From Pseudanabaena sp. M085S1SP2A07QC (lineage in GTDB: Bacteria > Cyanobacteriota > Cyanobacteriia > Pseudanabaenales > Pseudanabaenaceae): a stretch of 64,000 bases of DNA. The notes below the pieces were generated by a model, which was given only the letters and a program-made list of their open reading frames with translations, had not been told where the DNA came from and did no database searches. The stretch spans positions 1-64,000 of the forward strand of contig JADBWK010000002.1 in assembly GCA_020404895.1 (NCBI GenBank). Reading direction: 5' to 3'. The translations under genes were made by a program, and so were the position numbers. Positions 34,760-43,452 of this stretch are shown one piece after another. Position 1 is the stretch's first letter, and the number at the start of each line of letters is the position of its first letter.

Positions 34760-37414
34760 TTACGCAAGAGTTCTTAGTTCGAGTAGAGAGCTAACTTTAT
34801 TGACTAGCTCCGATGTCGAAAAACCTTTAGTGAGATAATCAGTTGCACCGAGACGAGATGTCTCACGAGACCATTCTTCCGCAAGACGGGATGAAATCAC
34901 AAGGATTGGCATATCCAATCCTGCTTGACGACAGCGATCGATCAACGTGAATCCATCCATACGTGGCATCTCAATATCAGTAATTAGCAATGCTGGTTGA
35001 CCATGTCTTAACAACCATTGCCAAGCATCCATACCATCATCACAAGTTGTAATTTCATATCCTTGTGGTGATAAGCTGCTCTCAATTCTTCGCCGCATTA
35101 GCGCTGCATCATCAACAACTAAAATCTGACGATCGCTAGATAGTTCAAGGAAGGAAGCATTTGATTGAGAACTAGAAATTGTGAGTCGTTCAGCATCTGA
35201 CGAGAAAAAGACTTCGACAAAGGAAAGTGCATCAATTACAGGAATAAGTTTTCCATCGGGCATCAGGCTCATCCCGATTAAGCCGATCGGGGCAACCAAA
35301 GGTGCTGGAATTGGATTCACTAACAAATCACTCTGACCAATCAAGGTGTCGGCTATTAGCCAAATTCCGCGATCGCTACCAGATTGTTTCGTTCTCACTG
35401 CGATCGCCGATGGCAGGATCATTCTAGTTTCAGTTTGACCTTGCCAATATTGATAAAGATCGATCGCAGGTACTTTCCCCGATTCTTCTTGCACTTCAAT
35501 TGTATAGTCAGCGCGATCTGTCTTTTGCCAGAGTAACCCCTCCACCAAAGTAGTGGTGTAAATCTCGGAAGTAGGAACCGCAAAAGTACGTTCGCCTGCC
35601 TGCAAGAGCATACAGCGTACAAACAAGTGTGGTACTGGGATTTGAATTGTGAAAGCTGTTCCTTTACCAATTTGGGACACAAGACTGAGCTTGCCATTCA
35701 TTAGTGCAACTTGGCTTGCTACTACATCCATCCCTACGCCCCGACCTGAGATATCGCTAACGACAGTAGAGGAAGTAAAGCCCGATTGGCATATTACATT
35801 GAGGAGGCGTTCAGAGGTGCTAGTATCGGTAAGTGGCAGTCCTTTGGATTTGGCAATTTGACTAATGCGATCAGGATCAATTCCCTTTCCATCATCACGA
35901 ATGATAAGTTCAAACATACTACCACGTCGTTTTAGAGACAGCTCGATTTTTCCTTGTAAAGGTTTGCCCGATTTCTCTCGATTCGAGGAATCTTCAATCC
36001 CATGATCATAGGAATTACGCAATAAATGAAGTACTACAGGTTCTAAACTACGAAGTGTACCTGCATCAAGCTCTAATTGTTCGCCAATAATTGTAAACTG
36101 GACAATTTTACCAACGCGAGTCATTAGATCTCGTAAAATCCCTCTCGATCTAAAAGCTAGTGTTGCAAATGGAACAAGGCGACTTTCTTCGATGGTTTGT
36201 TGGAGGTTACGCAAGCTGCGATCTAAGACTTGGATGCTATCAGATGTTCGCCTTGCTGATTCGCCTGTTTCTGAGCCTAACTCAATCAAACGCAGACTGA
36301 TTTCCAATAAACGGTTGATTGCAGTATAGCCTTGACGATAGCGCTCAATCTTTAGTCCATCCTGTTCTCCAGAAGCATCTAATAATGCGTAATCATCTTG
36401 GACCTCCCGCAGTTGGGTAATGTACTGCACACTATTTTGAGCAAGTGAGACTAATGGTAATAAATTCGCATAAACAGATTGGTAAAATCCTTGCGTGGCG
36501 CGAGTTGCCATTAATGTCTCAACTAGATATTGAGATGAGCGCTCTAGGCGATCGAGTGGCACAGGGATTTGAATGTCTGCTGTAGGAGAAACTTGCGAGC
36601 TAATAAGGGATGCAACATCATTTCCAGCAATTAATCCAGATTCTATATTTGAAGATATAATAATTGATTCTTGTTCAATTTCAAAGATTCCTCCCTGACG
36701 AGCGCTTTCTTTGACCTTTTGCAGAAATGGCATCCATTCTGTATGCCATAACTCACAATCTAGGCGATCGCACAATGCAATACCTTTTTGCAAAAAATCA
36801 TGCCAAGTTTTCGCTAAATTAATTTCTGTACCAATTTCCTGTAACTGGGCAACAGTTTGCTTGGCGATCTCAGCAGCTTCTGTCGGAACTTCCCCTGTAA
36901 GTGGCAAATCTTCAATTGCCATTTCTAGTTCAAGAATGACCAAATCAAAACCTTGATCAGCAAATTCTTGCTGAACTTGGCGCATTTCGTTCCATTCGGG
37001 TAAATATTCAGATTGAATGCGATCGCGCAGTATTTGAATATACTTCACTGATGCATCAGTATCACTCTGTTCACCCATCTGGACTGAGCCAATTAACAAT
37101 TCGCCAGCCTCGATCAAAGCTTTAGCCAATTCACCATCAACTAAAGGTGGCGCAACGTCAAGATAGCGCAAATCGGACAGTAGATCTTCTAATATGGTCG
37201 AAACTTGCAGTACAGCTTGAAATCCTACAGTTACAGAACCTCCTTTAATCGTATGTACACATCGATATAGCTGCTGAATATCTTCGCGCCAATTGGCAGC
37301 ATTTAGCTGATGTACTGTATCCACATATAATTGCAGATACTTCTGCGTATCTAATTCAAATAGATTACGCAGTTCTTCTTGCAATTGTAAATCATCAAAT
37401 TCAGGATTTGGCAT
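34760..37414 (-). CDS. CheA-like hybrid histidine kinase (HPt-kinase-CheW-REC)
   Basis: About 884 residues. The N-terminal HPt domain has the phosphorylatable histidine in CVHTIKGGSVTVGF. The kinase core has the N box LLRNSYDHGIED, DDGKGID and the G2 box GRGVGMDVVAS. A CheW-like domain follows, then a receiver at the C-terminus with LVVDDAALMRRRIES and the phospho-acceptor in LITDIEMPRMDGF. This is the layout of cyanobacterial taxis/pilus kinases (PilL/CheA type) that control type IV pilus motility. The longer frame begins with TTG at 37435. I prefer ATG 37414. It lies 51 bases after the receptor gene in the same direction, hence one operon. Confidence 0.92.
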   Translation of the reverse strand: MPNPEFDDLQLQEELRNLFELDTQKYLQLYVDTVHQLNAANWREDIQQLYRCVHTIKGGSVTVGFQAVLQVSTILEDLLSDLRYLDVAPPLVDGELAKALIEAGELLIGSVQMGEQSDTDASVKYIQILRDRIQSEYLPEWNEMRQVQQEFADQGFDLVILELEMAIEDLPLTGEVPTEAAEIAKQTVAQLQEIGTEINLAKTWHDFLQKGIALCDRLDCELWHTEWMPFLQKVKESARQGGIFEIEQESIIISSNIESGLIAGNDVASLISSQVSPTADIQIPVPLDRLERSSQYLVETLMATRATQGFYQSVYANLLPLVSLAQNSVQYITQLREVQDDYALLDASGEQDGLKIERYRQGYTAINRLLEISLRLIELGSETGESARRTSDSIQVLDRSLRNLQQTIEESRLVPFATLAFRSRGILRDLMTRVGKIVQFTIIGEQLELDAGTLRSLEPVVLHLLRNSYDHGIEDSSNREKSGKPLQGKIELSLKRRGSMFELIIRDDGKGIDPDRISQIAKSKGLPLTDTSTSERLLNVICQSGFTSSTVVSDISGRGVGMDVVASQVALMNGKLSLVSQIGKGTAFTIQIPVPHLFVRCMLLQAGERTFAVPTSEIYTTTLVEGLLWQKTDRADYTIEVQEESGKVPAIDLYQYWQGQTETRMILPSAIAVRTKQSGSDRGIWLIADTLIGQSDLLVNPIPAPLVAPIGLIGMSLMPDGKLIPVIDALSFVEVFFSSDAERLTISSSQSNASFLELSSDRQILVVDDAALMRRRIESSLSPQGYEITTCDDGMDAWQWLLRHGQPALLITDIEMPRMDGFTLIDRCRQAGLDMPILVISSRLAEEWSRETSRLGATDYLTKGFSTSELVNKVSSLLELRTLA

Positions 37415-37465
37415 TATTTCGATATTCGCTATCAATTTGTGATTATGACGATTTTTGCTCGAACA

Positions 37466-39091
37466 TTAGCTCACAACCTGAAATCCCTCAATCTCAAGAG
37501 ACTCCATCTCGTCAATTTCCATGTCCTCTGTTTCCAGCATTGGCGGTAAGCGGAAAAACTGCACTCTTTCTAGTAACTGACGTGCTAGCATTCCCATCTT
37601 GCCCGATTGAGCGCTAGTAAACTGCGCTTGAGAAGCAGAGCGTTCGGCGATCGATTCAATATCTTGAATCGAAGCCAAGCTAAATTTTACGGCTTCAGCG
37701 ATTGATTGGGAAGAATCCGTAACTGCTACACCAATTTCAGATAACTCTTCAGTTACAGTTGCGATATTAGTAAACGACTGCTCTGAACTATTCACACTAT
37801 TTGTAAAGTCCGATACAAGGCTATTCACATCGCGAACGTCTTGATCAATCCCCGACACGACTACATCAACAAATCCTGTTCGTTGTTGTAAAGCCACTAG
37901 CCCCTGATTGGTTTGCGTTGCCAAGTTATTGACCTGCGATGCGATCGCTTCAAATTCCCTTGCCACAGAGACAAATTGTTCTGGATCTCGTTGTTCTAAC
38001 GCCCGTGCTGCCACCATTGAGGCATTGGTAGCCAAAACCTGAGTTAAAGAAGCCAAACGTTTTTGGTCTAGTACAAACTGTTTGGCAAGAGCCACGAATT
38101 CACCCAGATTTTTAATCCTTTGCACCATCTGCACAGTCGCAGCTTGGAGAGACTCAATCGAAGCAGTCAAGTAAATAATTTGCTCCTCCCCTTGTCGTAC
38201 AGCTGATCTTACCCTCTGCACTGCTCTATTTGCTGCGATCGCTAGTTGCGCCGCATTTTGAGCCAATTGGTTTACATCTTCAATTCCTAAACGGGCTTGC
38301 ACCACCAAGGATTCCTGCTGCTCAGCGTTCTGAGATACCGCGATCGCTAATTTCTCAAGGCGATCGGTACGAAAAGTAACTTGCTGTGCAGTTTGCAACA
38401 CTGCGGCAAGTACTTCAGCTAGCTGTTCTGAAAGACGATTAAGCGTATCTGCAATCAAACCTGTTGCATGGGGGCTGACTTCAGCCTTAGCAGTAAGATC
38501 TCCCATCTCTAGCTCCGACACCACATCAAGTAAATGTGATATCTCATCTTGGAAAATATCATTTTGGGCTTCGGCTTCAATCTGGGCAGTAGATTGATCT
38601 TGCTTGTTTTGAGCTAGGTTAAAAGTCATCTGATCAAAGACTTCGGCTAGCTTCCCAATTTCATCCTTTGCCCCAAGCTCTACAGGTGTCTCAAAATTTC
38701 CTGAGGAATATTGTCTAGTGATCGCTTCTAGTGCCTGAATCCTTTTGCTAAGAGTGCTACCAATAAACAGTCCAAGCATTGAGCTAACCACAATCAAAAT
38801 AGTCGCTAATCCAAACACAAATAATGTGGCATCAGATAGTTCCCTTTGTACTTCTTGATTAACAATTGCTGAAAGGTGACTATTTAAATACAAAGAGGCA
38901 ATCACAAAGCTAACTAACGATAAAAAGCTGGTTGAACCGATCGCAAAGAAGATTTTGGAGCTAATCGGTAAATTATTTAACCAACTGCTCTTGTTTGAAG
39001 CTTGTCTGGATATAGGGGCAGCAGCAACGGCAGCCTTCCTCTTTCTTTTTGCATTCGCTTTTTTGCTTGAGAAGGGAGGTTTATTCGCCAT
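37466..39091 (-). CDS. Methyl-accepting chemotaxis protein (PilJ-like)
   Basis: A 541-residue receptor. After a Lys/Arg-rich start there are two membrane spans close together (IFFAIGSTSFLSLVSFVIAS, and ATLFVFGLATILIVVSSMLG), so the periplasmic loop is short. A HAMP domain follows (LSKRIQALEAITRQYSSGNF), then a long coiled signalling region with VNNLATQTNQGLVALQQRTG at the tip and ATVTEELSEIG. It should form the taxis complex with the CheA-like kinase encoded next. The near absence of a sensory domain suggests detection in the membrane, cytoplasm or via partners. Confidence 0.9.
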   Translation of the reverse strand: MANKPPFSSKKANAKRKRKAAVAAAPISRQASNKSSWLNNLPISSKIFFAIGSTSFLSLVSFVIASLYLNSHLSAIVNQEVQRELSDATLFVFGLATILIVVSSMLGLFIGSTLSKRIQALEAITRQYSSGNFETPVELGAKDEIGKLAEVFDQMTFNLAQNKQDQSTAQIEAEAQNDIFQDEISHLLDVVSELEMGDLTAKAEVSPHATGLIADTLNRLSEQLAEVLAAVLQTAQQVTFRTDRLEKLAIAVSQNAEQQESLVVQARLGIEDVNQLAQNAAQLAIAANRAVQRVRSAVRQGEEQIIYLTASIESLQAATVQMVQRIKNLGEFVALAKQFVLDQKRLASLTQVLATNASMVAARALEQRDPEQFVSVAREFEAIASQVNNLATQTNQGLVALQQRTGFVDVVVSGIDQDVRDVNSLVSDFTNSVNSSEQSFTNIATVTEELSEIGVAVTDSSQSIAEAVKFSLASIQDIESIAERSASQAQFTSAQSGKMGMLARQLLERVQFFRLPPMLETEDMEIDEMESLEIEGFQVVS

Positions 39092-39226
39092 ATGTAAACA
39101 TATTCAACAGTTTGGAAACTTCAAAGACAGTATAATTTTCGGTTTGCTTCACAGTAACCCTTAAATTTGCTTGTCTTTAAGATATTAACAACATACAGCC
39201 TTGTGTTGTAAGTCTTGAGTGCGCTT

Positions 39227-39386
39227 CGCAACAATGTCAAAAATAATCTAGAGCAGATACTCTCTGGATTATTTTTGACATTGTTGCGGTGGATAAAATC
39301 CGCCATAATAAAGCAAATTACGGCATATAAAAAACTAAAAATAAAGCGATGGGCGTAGCCTATCGCTTTATTTTTAGTTTTTTATA
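39227..39386. repeat. Two long hairpins between divergent mcp and murD
   Basis: 39227-39288 has perfect 22-base arms (CGCAACAATGTCAAAAATAA...) with an 18-base loop. 39326-39386 has perfect 25-base arms with an 11-base loop GGGCGTAGCCT-like. These fill most of the 404-base gap 39092-39495. I see no gene in it. Confidence 0.8.
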
Positions 39387-39495
39387 TTGAGAATTGCTGC
39401 TTAGTTATTTAATTGTGACTACCTACTTACGCAAGTTCCTGTATCCTTGGTTATTAACTTTTTAATTTAATAAATTTATCAATCAAGCGATCGCC

Positions 39496-40899
39496 ATGCA
39501 TCAAGCGTATGTACTGGGACTAGGACAGTCAGGGATTTCTGCGGCAAAATTGCTTAAAGCTGATGGCTGGCAAGTGACGGTTAGTGATAGTAGTTCTAGT
39601 CCTAGCTTAGAACAGCGAAAACAAACCTTAGAATCAGAAGGCATAGTAGTTGAGCTTGGGGGCTTTCCTGACTTTGCCAAATTACTTGAATCTGGTCAAA
39701 GTGTAGATCTTGTAGCTATTAGTCCAGGTGTTCCTTGGGATCGGCAGGAAGTTGAACAGGCTCGGTCACTGGGTCTTGATACGATCGGGGAGATCGAACT
39801 TGCTTGGCGCTATCTCAAGCATATTCCTTGGGTGGGAATCACAGGGACTAATGGGAAAACTACAGTCACATCGCTAACAGCTGAAATTTTTCAAGCTGCG
39901 GGGCTAAAGGCGATCGCCTGCGGCAATATTGGCTTTCCTGCTTGCGAAATAGCTTTACAGGTATTACAGCAAAAACTTGATCCTGATTGGATTATTGCCG
40001 AACTGAGCAGCTATCAGATCGAATCAGCAAAAACTGTCAAGCCCAAAATCGGTATCTGGACTACCTTTACACCCGATCACCTTAACCGCCACTATACCCT
40101 TGATGCATATCGCGATATCAAGGCTAGGCTAATCGATCAATCTGCCAATATAATCCTCAATGGTAATGATCCATATTTGGTGAATTTTGGTGCAGCAATG
40201 TGGCCGAAAGCGATTTGGACAGGGCTTGATGAACAGGTGGTCGAAGCGATCGCTGATGGCGCTTGTATTCATGAAGGCTGGGTGAGATTTAGAGGTGAGC
40301 CTATTTTCCCGATCTCCCATTGGCAGCTTTTGGGTAAGCACAATCGCCAAAATTTATTGATGGCAGTGGCGGCGGCAAAGCTTGCAGGGATTGACTCTAA
40401 ATATATCGATCTTGCCATTTCCAGTTTTCGAGGTGTCCCACATCGCCTTGAGCATATTTGCTTTTATGAAGGCATTGCTTTTATTAATGACAGCAAAGCA
40501 ACAAATTATGATGCGGCGGAAGTGGGACTAAGAGCGGTAAAACCACCTGTCGTATTGATTGCAGGAGGTCAGCCGAAGCAAGGTGAGGCAAGTGCATGGC
40601 TAGAGCAAATCCATCAAAGAGCGATCAGCGTACTATTGATCGGTGAGGCTGCGTCTTTATTTGCCGAAATGCTCAAAGACGCAGGGTTTAAGAACTATCA
40701 AATCGTAGAAACCCTTGAAAATGCGGTCAAACATGCAGCACATATAGCCCACAGTCGCGCCCACAATCACCCTAGTCAGCCTTTGCCAACTGTGCTATTC
40801 TCGCCTGCATGTGCTAGCTTTGACCAGTTTGCTAACTTCGAGCAGCGTGGCGATCGCTTCCGCCAACTTTGCCAAGAGATTTGTCAAGAATTTCGCTAA
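39496..40899 (+). CDS. murD: UDP-N-acetylmuramoylalanine--D-glutamate ligase
   Basis: A 467-residue Mur ligase that adds D-glutamate to UDP-MurNAc-L-Ala in the cytoplasm. Landmarks are the N-terminal GLGQSGISAAKLL, the P-loop GITGTNGKTTVTS, the central ELSSYQIES and TPDHLNRH, and the C-terminal NDSKATNYDA and FSPACASFDQF. Length is typical. It is followed by ftsI after 21 bases, a peptidoglycan gene pair probably co-transcribed. Confidence 0.97.
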   Translation: MHQAYVLGLGQSGISAAKLLKADGWQVTVSDSSSSPSLEQRKQTLESEGIVVELGGFPDFAKLLESGQSVDLVAISPGVPWDRQEVEQARSLGLDTIGEIELAWRYLKHIPWVGITGTNGKTTVTSLTAEIFQAAGLKAIACGNIGFPACEIALQVLQQKLDPDWIIAELSSYQIESAKTVKPKIGIWTTFTPDHLNRHYTLDAYRDIKARLIDQSANIILNGNDPYLVNFGAAMWPKAIWTGLDEQVVEAIADGACIHEGWVRFRGEPIFPISHWQLLGKHNRQNLLMAVAAAKLAGIDSKYIDLAISSFRGVPHRLEHICFYEGIAFINDSKATNYDAAEVGLRAVKPPVVLIAGGQPKQGEASAWLEQIHQRAISVLLIGEAASLFAEMLKDAGFKNYQIVETLENAVKHAAHIAHSRAHNHPSQPLPTVLFSPACASFDQFANFEQRGDRFRQLCQEICQEFR

Positions 40900-40920
40900 G
40901 AATTTTGCCAAAATATAGTC

Positions 40921-42825
40921 ATGCCCCCATCGCTTCTGCCCAAAGATCTTGCCACTATTAATCTATTCAAACGTCGAACAGTGCTGATCTGGATAGTTTT
41001 GGCTCTGTCGATGCTTGGTTTGATTGTGCGATTAGTGTACTTACAGGTGATTGCATCGCCTGATTTGCTCGAAAAGGCTCGACGACAGCAAATGTTTACC
41101 ATGAGACCATTTATTCCTCGTCGCACCATAACTGATCGCAAAGGTGCAGTTTTAGCTTTAGATCGCCCTGTATACACATTATTTGCTCATCCTCATCTTT
41201 ACAAAAAGAAACCTGAAGAGATCGCTGATAAACTTGCGCCGATCCTCAGACGACCTGCCGATAAATTGCTCAGTGTTCTTACCCGTGATATTACTTCTAT
41301 TCAAGTCGAATATTGGCTATCCGAGGAAAAAGCTGATCTAATTTTTAGTTTGGGTCTAGATGGGTTAGATCTTGTGCAACAGCGGCATCGACTCTATCCA
41401 CAGCAAGATCTCGCTGCGGAACTACTCGGCTATGTGAATGTCGATCATCGTGGTCAAGCGGGAATCGAACTTAGTCAAGAAAAATTACTAGAGCGTACGG
41501 ATCAAGCGCCATTAGTTGCCCAAGATGGTAATGGCAAGTTCATTCCTAACCACATTCCTGCGGGGATGTTGCAAAGCGATCGGACTAGCTTGCAAATGAC
41601 GATTGACTCGCGCATTCAACGCAATGCTAGGCAAATCCTCAAGCAACAGATGGTCAAGTTTGGTGCAAAACGCGGCTCTGTGATTGTTATGGACGTTAGG
41701 GATGGTGGGCTGCTATCACTAGTGACGGAGCCAACTTATGATCCAAATCGCTATTATGAGTCCGATGTCAAACTGTTCAAAAATTGGGCAGTTTCAGACT
41801 TGTTTGAGCCAGGGTCAACATTTAAGCCGATTAATGTCGCGATCGCTCTTGAAGCAGGAGCGATTCAGCCAGACACTGTATTTAATGATGAAGGAGCGCT
41901 TACTATTGGCGGCTGGCCTGTGGCTAACTTTGACTACGATCAAGTTGGTGCTGTTGGTTCTCTTAGTATTAGCCAAATCCTAGAGCGATCGAGTAATGTG
42001 GGCATGGTGCATATCATCCAACGCATGAAGCCATCGGTTTATTATGGTTGGCTAGAGCGTATAGGGCTGGGAGATATGTCTGGCATTGATCTGCCTGCGG
42101 AAACCTCCAGTACTCTCAAGCCTCAAGAGCAGTTCATTGAATATGTAATCGAGCCAGCAACGGCTTCTTTTGGACAAGGATTTTCGCTCACGCCGATTCA
42201 GATGGTGCAATTGCAGGGCATTCTTGCCAGTGGTGGCAAGTTGCTTACGCCCCATGTGGTCAAAGGTTTAATTAATGATGAAGGCGAAGAGTATTATCAA
42301 CCGAAGTTACCAACCCCACGACAAGTCATTTCGCCTGCCACGGCTCAGAGGGTTGTGGAAATGATGACTAATGTTGTCGAGAAGGGGACTGGTTTACCTG
42401 CACGTATTCCTGGTTATCGGATTGCTGGTAAAACTGGTACTGCTCAAAAGGCTTCAACTACTGGTGGCGGTTATATCAATGCTAAGATCACTAGCTTTGT
42501 TGGTATTTTTCCCTCGAAGGAGCCACGTTATGTGGTGTTGGCAGTGATTGATGAACCTGTTGGAGCAGATGCATTTGGTTCTACTGTTGCGGCTCCAATT
42601 GTCAAGACAGTAATCGAAGACATTATTGTCAGCGAAGGGATTCCGCCAAGTCATCCTGAAGAAGTGATATCTAAAATACCAATTCTGCCTGAGCCATCGG
42701 CTTCACCATCACCTCAAGATGTAAAGGCTTCCCCAAATACTTCTCCTAGCGCTGCACCTACTCCATCTCGCGATCGCAGCAATTCACCAAGTCCTTCATC
42801 TACTCCACCTAGTGATCGCACTTAA
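40921..42825 (+). CDS. ftsI: Penicillin-binding protein 2/3 (FtsI family transpeptidase)
   Basis: A 634-residue class B PBP for septal peptidoglycan cross-linking. One membrane anchor lies at about 19-41 (TVLIWIVLALSMLGLIVRLV). The transpeptidase has SxxK in GSTFKPINVA, SxN in RSSNVGM and KTGT in AGKTGTAQKA. The C-terminal 60 residues are a Ser/Pro/Thr-rich tail, not seen in the enzyme core and likely disordered. Just downstream of murD, so both probably serve septum synthesis. Assignment to FtsI rather than an elongation PBP2 is from general layout and neighbour. Confidence 0.93.
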   Translation: MPPSLLPKDLATINLFKRRTVLIWIVLALSMLGLIVRLVYLQVIASPDLLEKARRQQMFTMRPFIPRRTITDRKGAVLALDRPVYTLFAHPHLYKKKPEEIADKLAPILRRPADKLLSVLTRDITSIQVEYWLSEEKADLIFSLGLDGLDLVQQRHRLYPQQDLAAELLGYVNVDHRGQAGIELSQEKLLERTDQAPLVAQDGNGKFIPNHIPAGMLQSDRTSLQMTIDSRIQRNARQILKQQMVKFGAKRGSVIVMDVRDGGLLSLVTEPTYDPNRYYESDVKLFKNWAVSDLFEPGSTFKPINVAIALEAGAIQPDTVFNDEGALTIGGWPVANFDYDQVGAVGSLSISQILERSSNVGMVHIIQRMKPSVYYGWLERIGLGDMSGIDLPAETSSTLKPQEQFIEYVIEPATASFGQGFSLTPIQMVQLQGILASGGKLLTPHVVKGLINDEGEEYYQPKLPTPRQVISPATAQRVVEMMTNVVEKGTGLPARIPGYRIAGKTGTAQKASTTGGGYINAKITSFVGIFPSKEPRYVVLAVIDEPVGADAFGSTVAAPIVKTVIEDIIVSEGIPPSHPEEVISKIPILPEPSASPSPQDVKASPNTSPSAAPTPSRDRSNSPSPSSTPPSDRT

Positions 42826-42963
42826 GACCAAAGCACAAAATGGCGTAGCCATTTTGTGCTTTTATAGGGTTTGTTCTTCCAATTCACAGAAGCGTGGCAA
42901 CACTTTTGTGAATTGGAAGAACCCAAAAAAGAGTTGTGCCGCAACTCTTTTTTGGGTTCTTCC
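42826..42963. repeat. Family B element (copy 4) followed by a long hairpin
   Basis: ACCAAAGCACAAAATGGC with loop GTA opens a degraded two-hairpin element ending CACTTTTGTGAATTGG near 42916. A perfect hairpin with arms GGAAGAACCCAAAAAAGAGT follows at 42915-42963 and could terminate the murD-ftsI unit. Confidence 0.75.
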
Positions 42964-43042
42964 ATGGCGACGCATGTATCAGTCGTTAAGATTTGTTAAA
43001 ATGTGCCAAGGTAATTAGGTTAAACAAGTTTAGGTAATTGTT

Positions 43043-43300
43043 ATGGCAAAGGTTGAGATTTATACATGGCGCATGTGTCCCTTCTGTATAAGGGCAAAGC
43101 ATTTGCTCGATAAGAAAAACGTAGAATATACGGAATATGTGATCGATGGGGACGAAGCAGCGCGATCAGCGATGGCAAATAGAGGCTCTGATGGTAAGCG
43201 TTCTGTCCCACAAATTTTTATCAACGATCAGCATATCGGTGGCTGTGATGCTATCCATGCTCTAGATTCTAAAGGTAAACTTGATACTTTGCTAGCATAG
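43043..43300 (+). CDS. grxC: Glutaredoxin (GrxC type)
   Basis: An 85-residue dithiol glutaredoxin. The active site is CPFC within WRMCPFCIRAK near residues 11-18, with the cis-proline SVPQIFIN and the glutathione-binding GGCDAIHAL. It reduces disulfides and glutathionylated proteins in the cytoplasm. Complete and of standard length. Secure. Confidence 0.95.
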   Translation: MAKVEIYTWRMCPFCIRAKHLLDKKNVEYTEYVIDGDEAARSAMANRGSDGKRSVPQIFINDQHIGGCDAIHALDSKGKLDTLLA

Positions 43301-43308
43301 CTAAATTT

Positions 43309-43452
43309 ATACCAAGGCACAAAATGGCAGAGCCATTTTATGTCTTAAAACCATTACAGGATTTGGCAATTCACAAAAGTGTTGTTACACTTTTGTGAAT
43401 TGCCAAATAAAGGAGAAAGCCTCGCTGCGCGAGGCTTTCTCCTTTATTTGGC
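43309..43452. repeat. Family B element (copy 5) merged with a hairpin terminator
   Basis: ATACCAAGGCACAAAATGGC begins the element and AATTGCC ends it at 43404. A perfect 24-base-arm hairpin (tip CTCGC-TGC-GCGAG) runs 43402-43452 and overlaps the stop region of the topoisomerase gene on the other strand. Confidence 0.75.

Noticed and set aside
41169..41183. CTGTATACACATTAT, a partial match to the operator
   Set aside because: It lies inside the ftsI coding sequence, is not palindromic on its right side and has no promoter nearby.
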